Positions 8,990 to 17,641 of a DNA stretch of 64,000 bases are shown piece after piece (position 1 is the stretch's first letter; each line of letters starts with the position of its first letter). Position numbers and translations under genes: made by a program. The stretch lies in assembly GCA_046154965.1 (NCBI GenBank), contig JBJXDY010000054.1, forward strand, positions 1 through 64,000. The letters are read 5' to 3'. The notes below the pieces were generated by a model, which was not told the origin of the DNA, ran no database searches, and saw only the letters and a list, made by a program, of their open reading frames with translations. This DNA is from DATKFM01 sp046154965. GTDB taxonomy: Bacteria > Pseudomonadota > Alphaproteobacteria > Dongiales > Dongiaceae.

Positions 8990-9826
8990 TTGACCAATCT
9001 GCGCCGCTGGCTGCCGGTGGCGCCGGCGGCGCTCATCTATCTAGCGGCCTTTGCCTTGCCGGTGCTGTTCTTTTTTGCACTCAGCTTCTGGTCCGCACGG
9101 GCCATGCGGATCAGCCGCGACTTCACTTTCGGCAACTATGTCGAGACCTGGCAGAAATACGCCGATGTGATCGGCTCGACTACCGCCATCGCGCTGGCGA
9201 CCGCGGTCGTGACGACGGTTGTCGCCTTTGCCTTTGCCTATCTGATCCGCTTTCGCGCCGGGCGCTTCGGCCTGCCGCTGCTGTTCATCACCTTGCTGAC
9301 TCTTTTCGGCGGCTATCTCGTGAAGATATATGCCTGGAAGGCGATCCTCGGCCGCGAAGGGATTCTGAACTCTGCGCTGCAGATGATCGGCCTGATCGAT
9401 GAGCCGTTGACGATCTTCATCTATAATTCCGGCGCCGTGATCGCGACGCTGACCCATTTCCTTCTGCCGCTGGCGGTGCTGCCGATCTACGGTTCGCTCC
9501 GCGCCGTGGAGGATGATCTGATCGAAGCGGCGCGGGATCTTGGCGCGGCGCGGCGCCAAGCGTTTCGCGATGTGGTCCTGCCGCTTTGCCAGCCGGGCAT
9601 CCTCACGGCGTTCGCCCTCTCTTTCTTAATCGCCGCCGGCGACTATGTGACGCCGCGCTTCGTCGGCGGCACGGGTACGGCGATGATCGGCGATTTCATC
9701 GAGCAGCAATTCTCCCTGCGCTTCGACTGGCCGATGGGCAGCGCCATGTCATTCAGCACGCTGGCGGCGTCAGTCCTGGTGATCGTCTTGGTGGGTCTCG
9801 TACTGCGCGCCGTGGTCCGGCGATGA
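8990..9826 (+). CDS. ABC transporter permease, PotB-like
   Basis: The 278-residue protein has about six membrane segments. The cytoplasmic EAA loop that docks to the ATPase is clear (EAARDLGAARRQAFRDVVLP). The start is TTG at 8990, chosen because GAGGG lies about 10 nt upstream and because the reading begins MTNLRRWLPVAPAAL like relatives. Its stop overlaps the start of the next permease (ATGA). It forms the translocation pore with the protein at 9823. Confidence 0.9.
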   Translation: MTNLRRWLPVAPAALIYLAAFALPVLFFFALSFWSARAMRISRDFTFGNYVETWQKYADVIGSTTAIALATAVVTTVVAFAFAYLIRFRAGRFGLPLLFITLLTLFGGYLVKIYAWKAILGREGILNSALQMIGLIDEPLTIFIYNSGAVIATLTHFLLPLAVLPIYGSLRAVEDDLIEAARDLGAARRQAFRDVVLPLCQPGILTAFALSFLIAAGDYVTPRFVGGTGTAMIGDFIEQQFSLRFDWPMGSAMSFSTLAASVLVIVLVGLVLRAVVRR

Positions 9827-10605
9827 ACGCACGCATTTCCGTGGCAATCTGGAGTCTGTTTGGCGCTGCTGTGGTCATATTCATGCTGACTCCACTGGTC
9901 CTGTTGGTGCTCTTCAGCTTCGGCAGGAATGCGCTGACGGCTTTTCCTATGGGGGGCCTGACGCTCGACTGGTATCGCAAACTGCTGTCGAACGACACCT
10001 TTTGGGGCGCGGCGGAGAACAGTGCCATCGTCGCGCTCTGCGTCGGCATATTCTCCACCGCCGTCGGCACGATGGCGGCGCTGGTACTGGCGCGTCTGCC
10101 GGGCCGCATCAGCAATCCGCTCCTGTTGCAGCTGGGTGCGCCGGTCATGCTGCCGGCGCTGTTCATCGGCGTCGCCCTGATGTCGACGCTGCGGCTGGCG
10201 CTCGATCTCAATCTTGGCCTGCCGACAGTCGTGCTTGGCCATCTGGTGATCACCCAGCCCTTCGTGATCCTCATCGTCCATGCGCGCATGGTCGGTTTCG
10301 ACCATGCGCTGATCGAAAGCGCCCGGGATCTCGGGGCCTCGCCGCTGCAGGCCTTCTTCACCGTGACGCTGCCAATCGTCCGCGCCACGATCGTCGGCGC
10401 CGGCCTCATCGCCGTGGCGGTGTCGCTTGACGATTTCATCATCACCTTCTTCACCATCGGCAGCGGCAATACCATCCCCACCCTGGTCTGGAGCATGGTG
10501 CGCACTTCGCTGGATCCTTCGATCAATGCCAGCGCGACGATTCTCATCGCGCTGACCATGGGAATGACGGTGCTGGCCCTCTATTTCAGCCGCTATCGCG
10601 GCTGA
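9823..10605 (+). CDS. ABC transporter permease, PotC-like
   Basis: The 260-residue inner-membrane protein begins MNARISVAIWSLFGAAVV. The EAA-type loop is ESARDLGASPLQAFFTVTLP, and the C-terminal segment (DDFIITFFTIGSGNTIPT) is typical of PotC. The start codon overlaps the preceding stop, so the two permeases are made together. No ATP-binding gene follows; the next gene is a dehydrogenase 25 bp away. The complex must borrow an ATPase, for instance one encoded at 39187 or 41998, or one outside the window. Confidence 0.9.
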   Translation: MNARISVAIWSLFGAAVVIFMLTPLVLLVLFSFGRNALTAFPMGGLTLDWYRKLLSNDTFWGAAENSAIVALCVGIFSTAVGTMAALVLARLPGRISNPLLLQLGAPVMLPALFIGVALMSTLRLALDLNLGLPTVVLGHLVITQPFVILIVHARMVGFDHALIESARDLGASPLQAFFTVTLPIVRATIVGAGLIAVAVSLDDFIITFFTIGSGNTIPTLVWSMVRTSLDPSINASATILIALTMGMTVLALYFSRYRG

Positions 10606-10630
10606 AGAAGTTTGCAATTGGAGAGACGCG

Positions 10631-11401
10631 ATGAATAGCGAGGACTTCAACGGCAAAGCGATTTTGGTCACCGGCGCCGCGCGGGGCCTGGGATTGAGGA
10701 TTGCCACGGCCTTTCACAGCCGCGGCGGCCAGGTGATGCTCAACGATCTGGATGCCGGCCGGATCGGGAAGGCCATTGCCAGCCTCGGCGGCGGCGAGCG
10801 GCTCGCACCGGTGGCGGCGGATATCTCCACGGCGGCCGGCTGCGAGAGCGCCGTGGACGCAAGCCTGAAGCGTTTCGGGCGCCTTGACGTGGTCGTCAAC
10901 AACGCCGCCATCAATTGGGAAATGCCGATCGAGGCCCACACCGAAGAGATCTGGGACAAGCATCTGAATACGATCCTGAAGGGCAGCTTCTTCATCACCC
11001 GCGCGGCGATATCGGCGCTGAAAAGCAACAAGGGAAACGTCGTGAACATCGCGTCCGAACTCGGGCTGCGCCCGATCATCAACAATGTCGCCTACTGCGC
11101 CGCCAAAGGCGGGCTCATTAACATGACGCGCGCGCTCGCCGTCGAGCTGGCGCCGGCGATCCGCGTGAATTGCGTCTGCCCGGGATCGATGGATACGGAG
11201 CTGATGCGCGAATGCGCTGATGCCAGCGGCGACGCCAAGGCCTACTATGCCTACTACGAGAAATTCGCCGCCCTGAACCGCATCGGCACGCCGGCGGAGG
11301 TGGCGGAAACCGTGTTGTTCGTCGCCTCGGACCGCGCCGCCTTCATGACCGGCTCCATCATCACGGTCGATGGCGGTAGCACAGCGGGCCGCCACAGATA
11401 G
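10631..11401 (+). CDS. Short-chain dehydrogenase/reductase (classical SDR)
   Basis: The 256-residue protein has the coenzyme motif TGAARGLG near residue 15, the structural NNA motif (VVNNAAINWE), Ser in NIASELG and the catalytic Tyr-Lys pair in YCAAKGG. The acidic residue in NDLDAG after the second strand suggests NAD(H) preference. The C-terminus SIITVDGGSTAG is standard. It is read from a GGAGAG site 25 bp after the permease genes, so it is probably the last gene of that importer operon and oxidises or reduces the imported compound. The exact substrate is unknown. Confidence 0.9.
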   Translation: MNSEDFNGKAILVTGAARGLGLRIATAFHSRGGQVMLNDLDAGRIGKAIASLGGGERLAPVAADISTAAGCESAVDASLKRFGRLDVVVNNAAINWEMPIEAHTEEIWDKHLNTILKGSFFITRAAISALKSNKGNVVNIASELGLRPIINNVAYCAAKGGLINMTRALAVELAPAIRVNCVCPGSMDTELMRECADASGDAKAYYAYYEKFAALNRIGTPAEVAETVLFVASDRAAFMTGSIITVDGGSTAGRHR

Positions 11402-11516
11402 GCGTAGCGGCCTCAGCGTAACGTTTAGCTGTCCGCGGGCACAGAGGCGGCCGCAGTCGAGCAGTGCTGGAAAACCTCGTAAGCCGCGGCAATACGCGGC
11501 GGCAGGCAATCGGGCG

Positions 11517-11681
11517 CTAGGCTGCGATTCCGTCCCGCCAGTCGCTGGTCTGCTTGCAGGGCGAGCAAACGCGCTCGCCGGGCCAGGCGCTGGTAAAGGA
11601 TTCCTGGCAGCGCAGGCACTTCCTCCGCTTCGGCTCGTACTTCTTGTCGGATTCCGGCTTCTTGTGGCTGTCGTCGGCCAT
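11517..11681 (-). CDS. Small zinc-ribbon protein of unknown function, 54 residues
   Basis: This short frame reads MADDSHKKPESDKKYEPKRR, then two CxxC knuckles (CLRC and CSPC, 20 residues apart), ending SDWRDGIAA. The spacing fits a minimal treble-clef or zinc-ribbon fold. Similar Lys-rich mini-proteins with paired CxxC motifs are common and uncharacterised in Alphaproteobacteria. It lies alone between the SDR and 5-oxoprolinase genes on the opposite strand. Four correctly spaced cysteines in a frame this short argue that it is real. Confidence 0.7.
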   Translation of the reverse strand: MADDSHKKPESDKKYEPKRRKCLRCQESFTSAWPGERVCSPCKQTSDWRDGIAA

Positions 11682-11984
11682 TTTTCAAATACCTATCATT
11701 GCGGCGCTGCCCCCAGCACCGTTGCCATTCACAAATTGTCGCAAACCCGACATAAGTGGGTCCGAATCCACGGCTGTTCAAGGCCTTGGCCCGGGCCCGT
11801 TGGGCATATGCGACACCGCGCCGCAGCCTCGACCGCCTACCCTGTGTCTGCTCTTCTTGAGAAGTCCTGCAGCGAGAGCGATCCCGCCACGTGTTAGGTC
11901 GACAGGCTACTACGGTGAATTTATAAACAGGGCTGCTGTCCAGTTTCTTGTCAGAAAACGTCACCACGGGACGGATTCAGTAGC
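11682..11984. other. Non-coding stretch between two divergent genes
   Basis: No convincing gene, RNA or repeat is visible in these 303 bp. It must hold the promoters of the small zinc-ribbon gene (leftward) and of the 5-oxoprolinase gene (rightward). The part just before 11985 is relatively AT-rich (AATTTATAAACAG near 11919), but no clear -35/-10 pair stands out. Confidence 0.5.
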
Positions 11985-14900
11985 ATGGCTGTCACAAAGG
12001 CATATTGGCAGTTTTGGATCGACCGCGGCGGCACTTTTACCGACATCGTCGCCCGTGCCCCCGATGGGCGCTTACTGACGCATAAGCTCTTATCCGATAA
12101 CCCGGAGTTGTATCGCGACGCCGCGGTCCAGGGCATCCGCGAGCTGCTGGATTTGCCCGCGGGCGCAGCCATGCCCTCAGCGCATATCTCCTCTGTAAAA
12201 ATGGGGACCACTGTGGCCACGAATGCGCTGCTGGAGCGCAAGGGTGACCGCACGGTCCTGGTGGTCACCGCCGGCTTCGCCGATGCCCTGCGGATTGCCT
12301 ATCAGAACCGGCCCCAAATCTTCGCCCGCCATATTCGCCTACCGGAGTTGCTTTATGAGCGGGTGGTGGAGGCCCGGGAGCGCGTCACCGCCGACGGCCA
12401 GGTGCTGACGCCGCTGGACCTCGGCCAGCTGCGCACGGACCTGACGGCCGCGTACAGCCTGGGCATCCGCGCCGCCGCAATCCTGTTCATGCACGGCTAC
12501 CGCTACTGCGAGCACGAGAAGCAGGCGGCCGCCATCGCCCGTGAAATCGGCTTCACCCAGATCTCCGTTAGCCACCAGGTGAGCCCGCTGATGAAGCTGG
12601 TGGGCCGCGGGGATACCACGGTGGTCGATGCGTATCTCTCGCCGATCCTGCGCCGCTATGTCGACCAGGTCGCGAGCGAGCTGGGCGATGTGCGGCTGAT
12701 GTTCATGCAGTCCAATGGCGGCCTCGCCGACGCGCGGCATTTCCAGGGCAAGGACAGCATCCTCTCCGGCCCGGCCGGCGGCGTGGTCGGCGCGGTGGAG
12801 ACGGCGCGGCGCGCCGGATTCGGCAAGATCATCGGCTTCGACCTGGGCGGCACTTCCACCGCTGTCTCGCACTATGACGGCGAATATGAGCGCGCCTTCG
12901 AGACCCGGGTCGCCGGTGTGCGCATGCGAGCGCCGATGATGCAGATCCACACCGTCGCGGCGGGCGGCGGCTCTATCCTGTTCTTTGAGGGTGGCCGTTA
13001 TCGTGTTGGCCCCGACTCCGCCGGCGCCAATCCCGGCCCGGCCTGTTACCGGCGCGGCGGGCCGCTGACCGTCACTGATTGCAACGACATGCTCGGCCGC
13101 ATCCAGGCCGATTTCTTCCCCCGCGTCTTCGGTCCCGCGGCCGATCAGCCAATCGATGAGGCTGTGGTGCGAAAGAAGTTCGCGGCGCTGGCGCAGGAGA
13201 TCAAGGCCGCCACCGGCGACGACCGCAGCCCGGAGCAGGTGGCCGAAGGCTTCCTGCGCATCGCCGTCGCCAACATGGCCAACGCGATCAAGGAGATCTC
13301 GATCCAGCGCGGCTACGACGTCACGGAGTATGCGCTCTGCTGTTTCGGCGGCGCGGGCGCACAACATGCCTGCGCCGTCGCCGACCAGCTTGGCATGACC
13401 CGCGTGTTCCTGCATCCGCTCGCCGGCGTGCTCTCGGCCTATGGCATGGGTCTTGCGGATATGCGTGTGCTGCGCGAACGCGCCGTGGAAGCGCGGCTGA
13501 CCGAAGACGGCATCGGCGCGCTGACCGCGGCGCTCGGCGAACTGGAATCCGAAGGCCGGGCGGAGATGTTCCGGCAGGGCATCGATGAATCCCACATCCA
13601 AGTCGTTCATCGCGTTCATCTGCGCTATGAGGGTACCGATTCGCCGCTGGTTGTCGCCTTCGGCACACGCGCTGAAATCGTTGCCGGTTTCGAGGCGGCC
13701 CATCGCCAGCGCTATGGCTTCGTCGTGCCGGAGAAGGCCAAGATCGTCGAAGCGGTATCGGTCGAAGTGATCGGCAAGACCGAAACTGTGCAAGATCCGG
13801 AGCTGGCGGCGGCACCGCGCACACAGCCCTTGCAGCCGAAGGCAACGGTGCCCATGTGGGCGGGCGACGGCGGCCGCGCCGGTCGCCGCGATACGCCGCT
13901 CTATGATCGCAGCGATCTCCTGCCGGGCGACGCGATCCCAGGCCCGGCTGTTATCATCGAACCCATCAGCACCATCGTCATCGAACCCGGCTGGCGCGCC
14001 GCATTCACTGCGCGCGGCCATCTGCTGCTGGAGCGGGTCGAGGCGGCACATCGCGGCGTTGCGGTGGGCACCGCTGTCGATCCCGTGATGCTGGAGATCT
14101 TCAACAATCTGTTCATGTCGATTGCCGAACAGATGGGCTCGACTCTGGAGAACACCAGCCATTCAGTGAACATCAAGGAGCGGCTCGATTTCTCATGTGC
14201 CGTGTTCGACCGCGACGGCCAACTCATCGCCAACGCGCCCCATATGCCCGTGCATCTGGGATCGATGGGTGAGAGCGTGCAGACGGTGATCCGCCAGCGC
14301 GCCGGCGCCATCAATCCCCGCGACGTGTTCATGCTCAACGCGCCGTACAATGGCGGCACCCATCTGCCGGACGTCACCGTGATTACGCCGGTGTTTGACG
14401 AAGATGCAGCGTCGCCCGAGATGTTATTCTGGGTCGCCTCCCGTGGCCATCATGCCGATATCGGCGGCATCACCCCTGGTTCCATGCCGCCGGATTCCCG
14501 CACCGTCGACGAAGAAGGCGTGCTGATCGACAATTATCTCCTGGTCGATCGCGGCCGCTTCCGGGAACAGGACACTCTAGATCTACTCGCATCAGGCGCC
14601 TATCCCGCCCGAAATCCGCGGCAGAACATCGCCGATCTGCAGGCGCAGATCGCCGCCAATGAGAAAGGCGTGCAGGAACTGCGCCGCATGGTCGCACATT
14701 TCGGCCTCGATGTGGTGCGCGCTTACATGGGCCATGTGCAGGACAATGCCGAGGAGCAGGTGCGCCGGGTGCTCGGTGTGCTACGGCCCGGCGCGTTCGC
14801 TTATGAGATGGATGACGGTGCTATCATCAAGGTCCGCATCGATATCGACACCAAGGCCCGCAGCGCGGTCATCGACTTCACGGGCACCTCGCCGCAGCAG

Positions 14901-15635
14901 GGCAGCAACTTCAATGCGCCGGCTGCGGTGACAAAAGCTGCCGTGCTGTATGTCTTCCGCACCCTCGTCGATGACGAGATCCCGATGAATGCCGGATGCC
15001 TGAAGCCGCTGCAACTCATCGTGCCCGAAGGCACCATGCTGAATCCGCGCTATCCCGCCGCCGTTGTCGCCGGCAATGTGGAGACGTCGCAATGCATCAC
15101 CGACGCGCTCTACGGAGCGCTCGGGATCATGGGCGCGTCCCAGGGCACGATGAACAACTTCACCTTCGGCAACGACAAGTATCAGTACTACGAGACGATC
15201 TGCGGTGGCTCCGGTGCGGGACCAAGCTTCGATGGCACCGATGCCGTCCACACCCACATGACGAATTCACGCCTCACCGATCCGGAAGTGCTGGAGTGGC
15301 GCTTTCCCGTGCTGGTGGAGAGCTTCGCGATCCGGCGCGGCAGCGGCGGCGGCGGGAAGCATCGCGGCGGCGACGGCGCGGTCAGGCGTATCCGGTTCCG
15401 CGAACCGATGACCGCCGCGATCCTCTCCGGTCATCGCCGCGTGCCGCCCTATGGGATGGCCGGCGGCGGCGCGGGCGAGATCGGTTACAACTATGTGCTG
15501 CGCCGCGACGGCACGCGGATCGATCTCGCGGGAACCGGACGGGTCGAGATGGCCGAAGGCGACGTCTTTGTGATTGAGACGCCCGGCGGCGGCGGATTTG
15601 GACGCGCCGGAGAATCGCGGGAAGCGGCGGAGTAG
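11985..15635 (+). CDS. 5-oxoprolinase (ATP-hydrolysing), fused HyuA-HyuB form
   Basis: The 1216-residue protein joins two domains. Residues about 1-680 are a hydantoinase A/oxoprolinase ATPase domain with the actin-like phosphate loop DRGGTFTDIV near the start, MGTTVATNALLERKG, and GFDLGGTSTAVSHY. Residues about 690-1210 are the hydantoinase B domain (DPVMLEIFNNLFMSIAEQMG; GHHADIGGITPGSMPP; GGSGAGPSFDGTDAVHTHMT). The single-chain form matches eukaryotic and bacterial 5-oxoprolinases, which open 5-oxoproline to glutamate at the cost of ATP. N-methylhydantoinases and acetone carboxylases usually keep the two parts as separate genes, hence this call. It stands alone in its orientation. Confidence 0.88.
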   Translation: MAVTKAYWQFWIDRGGTFTDIVARAPDGRLLTHKLLSDNPELYRDAAVQGIRELLDLPAGAAMPSAHISSVKMGTTVATNALLERKGDRTVLVVTAGFADALRIAYQNRPQIFARHIRLPELLYERVVEARERVTADGQVLTPLDLGQLRTDLTAAYSLGIRAAAILFMHGYRYCEHEKQAAAIAREIGFTQISVSHQVSPLMKLVGRGDTTVVDAYLSPILRRYVDQVASELGDVRLMFMQSNGGLADARHFQGKDSILSGPAGGVVGAVETARRAGFGKIIGFDLGGTSTAVSHYDGEYERAFETRVAGVRMRAPMMQIHTVAAGGGSILFFEGGRYRVGPDSAGANPGPACYRRGGPLTVTDCNDMLGRIQADFFPRVFGPAADQPIDEAVVRKKFAALAQEIKAATGDDRSPEQVAEGFLRIAVANMANAIKEISIQRGYDVTEYALCCFGGAGAQHACAVADQLGMTRVFLHPLAGVLSAYGMGLADMRVLRERAVEARLTEDGIGALTAALGELESEGRAEMFRQGIDESHIQVVHRVHLRYEGTDSPLVVAFGTRAEIVAGFEAAHRQRYGFVVPEKAKIVEAVSVEVIGKTETVQDPELAAAPRTQPLQPKATVPMWAGDGGRAGRRDTPLYDRSDLLPGDAIPGPAVIIEPISTIVIEPGWRAAFTARGHLLLERVEAAHRGVAVGTAVDPVMLEIFNNLFMSIAEQMGSTLENTSHSVNIKERLDFSCAVFDRDGQLIANAPHMPVHLGSMGESVQTVIRQRAGAINPRDVFMLNAPYNGGTHLPDVTVITPVFDEDAASPEMLFWVASRGHHADIGGITPGSMPPDSRTVDEEGVLIDNYLLVDRGRFREQDTLDLLASGAYPARNPRQNIADLQAQIAANEKGVQELRRMVAHFGLDVVRAYMGHVQDNAEEQVRRVLGVLRPGAFAYEMDDGAIIKVRIDIDTKARSAVIDFTGTSPQQGSNFNAPAAVTKAAVLYVFRTLVDDEIPMNAGCLKPLQLIVPEGTMLNPRYPAAVVAGNVETSQCITDALYGALGIMGASQGTMNNFTFGNDKYQYYETICGGSGAGPSFDGTDAVHTHMTNSRLTDPEVLEWRFPVLVESFAIRRGSGGGGKHRGGDGAVRRIRFREPMTAAILSGHRRVPPYGMAGGGAGEIGYNYVLRRDGTRIDLAGTGRVEMAEGDVFVIETPGGGGFGRAGESREAAE

Positions 15636-15641
15636 GCCGGG

Positions 15642-16406
15642 CTAGTCGTCCCGTTCGAGCGCCTGCTGCAATTGCCGCTCCAGCTCGGCGATGCGCGTGC
15701 GCAGGCTCTTGCTCTCCTGCTCCCAGCGCCGCTGCGCCTGCTGCAGCCGTTCCTTGGTTTCGCCTTCCCACAGCGACCGCGCCAGGGCGATGCGCTGCTC
15801 CACGCCCATGGTCACTTCCATGGGCTCGCCCTGCTTTTGGCTGAGATCGCCCTGGAAGAGCGCATCCAAGTAGGAGGTGGAACGGTGGGCGATGAAATCC
15901 TCGGTGGAACTAGCGTCGCCGAAGTTGAGTGCGCGCTTGACGGTTTTGGCGGCGAGCTTGCCGCGGCCCTTTGATAACGATTTGCGCAGGCGCCGCACCG
16001 GCGCCTTCTCGTTGTCGCGGTCCTCCGGCTCCAGATGGCTGAAGGCGGAACGCGCACCCTCGGCGGTCAGCATGACGTCGAAGCGGCTCAGCACCTGGGG
16101 CACGCCGCCGGGCCCGGCTTCGCTACTGACGATGCTGACGCCGACGGGGACCTGATCGTTGAAGCTGCGGGGCAACAGGATCTCAACGCCGTCGATTTCG
16201 CTCCGGGCGATCAGCCAGTTCATGGCCTGATCCTGACTGCCGGCCGTGAGGCCGCAATCCATGGGCAGGCCTTCGATGCGGATGACGAACTCGCCCTCGA
16301 GATCGAGATAAGCAAGGGCGGTCCGCAGGTCGAGCGGGATTCTCAGCCCCTGGATTTGCTTTGCTGCAAGCATGAGCGGTGACGGAGCTCCCACGACGAT
16401 TGTCAT
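15642..16406 (-). CDS. Hypothetical protein with C-terminal coiled coil
   Basis: I do not recognise this 254-residue protein. The first half is a compact alpha/beta sequence (LRTALAYLDLEGEFVIRIEG; DGVEILLPRSFNDQVPVGVS). The middle is Lys/Arg-rich (RRLRKSLSKGRGKLAAKTVK). The last 60 residues are a long charged helix with heptad character (RLQQAQRRWEQESKSLRTRI). There is no signal peptide or membrane segment. The start could be the Met at 16406 or the one at 16373. It converges on the 5-oxoprolinase gene with 6 bp between the stops. Confidence 0.6.
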   Translation of the reverse strand: MTIVVGAPSPLMLAAKQIQGLRIPLDLRTALAYLDLEGEFVIRIEGLPMDCGLTAGSQDQAMNWLIARSEIDGVEILLPRSFNDQVPVGVSIVSSEAGPGGVPQVLSRFDVMLTAEGARSAFSHLEPEDRDNEKAPVRRLRKSLSKGRGKLAAKTVKRALNFGDASSTEDFIAHRSTSYLDALFQGDLSQKQGEPMEVTMGVEQRIALARSLWEGETKERLQQAQRRWEQESKSLRTRIAELERQLQQALERDD

Positions 16407-16525
16407 TCACCTTGCGGACCCCGGCCGCAAAGCCGGGAATCGTCCGGCGGGCAGCATACCCAGGGGCTGGTTTACTGAGTCTTAAGCAAGGGCAAATCGT
16501 TGAAAAACGGCGATGTTTCCGGCCG

Positions 16526-17194
16526 CTAAGTCCCCGTCCGCACCGTTTCCGACTTGCCGACATGGTCGGCCGTGCCGTGGGGCATGAACAGCTGAGCCGC
16601 CTTCTTCATGTCGGCATCGGCCCATCTGCCCTTGGTGGCGATGGCCCAGAGGGCGTAGTTGGGCCGGTCGCGCGCCACCACCACATGGGCGAAGCCGATT
16701 TCCCGCAGGGTGACCGCCAGGAGCCTGGCGGTGAAGCCGCTGCGATGGGCCATATGCAGGTTGCCGCGCATCAGCGAGGCGCGGTGGCCGTAGAGCATGT
16801 CGAACGGTGAGATTGGCCCCGCCGGCGATACATAGGCGGGCTCGATCAGCTTGTCGTCGGCGACGAGTCTGGCGATGCTCTGCAGGTCGGGGCAGGTGAT
16901 CAGCGCAAAGCCCTTCGCGGTCAGCACCCGCAGGAATTCCCGCAGCGCCAGCGGTATCTCCTGCACATAGAGATGCTCGATGTTATGGGAGGAATAAATC
17001 GCGTCCACGGCGCCGTCGGCGAAGCCCGCCATGTCGGTCATGGTGCCGATCACGTCGGGCTTCACGTTCGGATCGATGTCGAACCGGATCTCCCGCCAAT
17101 CGCCGTTGCGGAACGGCGCCGGCAACTTGTTCGGCGCGGGCGCGCCGCAGCCGACATGCAGGACGGTCTTCTTGCTGGACTGGGTCAGGGTCAA
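16526..17194 (-). CDS. Class I SAM-dependent methyltransferase
   Basis: The core begins KKTVLHVGCGAPAPNKLP, a motif I SAM-binding loop. It is followed by an acidic motif (EIRFDIDPNVKPDVIGTMTD) and the post-III block SSHNIEHLYVQEIPLALREF, as in Methyltransf_11-type enzymes that act on small molecules. About 222 residues if translation starts at the TTG at 17194, which overlaps the stop of the OsmC gene; a CTG 6 nt further in has better ribosome-site spacing, so the start is uncertain. The target is unknown. It is probably co-transcribed with osmC. Confidence 0.8.
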   Translation of the reverse strand: MTLTQSSKKTVLHVGCGAPAPNKLPAPFRNGDWREIRFDIDPNVKPDVIGTMTDMAGFADGAVDAIYSSHNIEHLYVQEIPLALREFLRVLTAKGFALITCPDLQSIARLVADDKLIEPAYVSPAGPISPFDMLYGHRASLMRGNLHMAHRSGFTARLLAVTLREIGFAHVVVARDRPNYALWAIATKGRWADADMKKAAQLFMPHGTADHVGKSETVRTGT

Positions 17195-17607
17195 TCCTCG
17201 CGCAATTCGAAGTCGTGGGTGATGGCGGCCGTGCGGCCGAGCATCAGGGTGGCCGAGCAATACTTCTCCGCGGAGAGCTGGATCGCCCGCTCGACCTTCC
17301 GTGCATCCAACCCCTTTCCGGTTACGATAAAGTGAATATGAATCTTTGTGAACACCTTGGGCTCGGTTTCGGCCCGTTCGGCCTCCAGCTCGGCGACGCA
17401 GCCGGTGACCGGGTCGCGGCCCTTCTCCAGGATATGGACGACGTCGAAGGCGGTGCAGCCGCCGGCCCCCATAAGCACAAGCTCCATCGGGCTGATGATC
17501 TTGCTGCCGCCGCCGGGCGTCTCGGCGCGGCCCAGGACGATCATATGCCCGCTACCGGATTCACCTGTGAATGTCCGGCCCTCTACCCAGCTGATGCGCG
17601 CTTTCAT
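17191..17607 (-). CDS. OsmC family protein
   Basis: The 138-residue protein begins MKARISWVEGRTFTGES. OsmC/Ohr proteins are small dimeric peroxidases that use two cysteines to reduce organic hydroperoxides. The candidate cysteines are in MGAGGCTAFDVV and EKYCSATLML, each in the expected place. The overall pattern is that of the YhfA-like branch (OsmC proper has a different N-terminus). The start at 17607 has an AGGAG site 5 nt upstream. It overlaps the methyltransferase gene. Confidence 0.9.
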   Translation of the reverse strand: MKARISWVEGRTFTGESGSGHMIVLGRAETPGGGSKIISPMELVLMGAGGCTAFDVVHILEKGRDPVTGCVAELEAERAETEPKVFTKIHIHFIVTGKGLDARKVERAIQLSAEKYCSATLMLGRTAAITHDFELRED

Positions 17608-17641
17608 GTTCTCCTCGCGGCATATGACTGCGAAAAGTCTG

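Noticed and set aside
12339..14162. A 607-codon open frame on the minus strand
   Set aside because: It lies entirely antisense to the 5-oxoprolinase gene and its translation is rich in Arg, His and Ala with no family motif; it is a by-product of GC-rich codon use.
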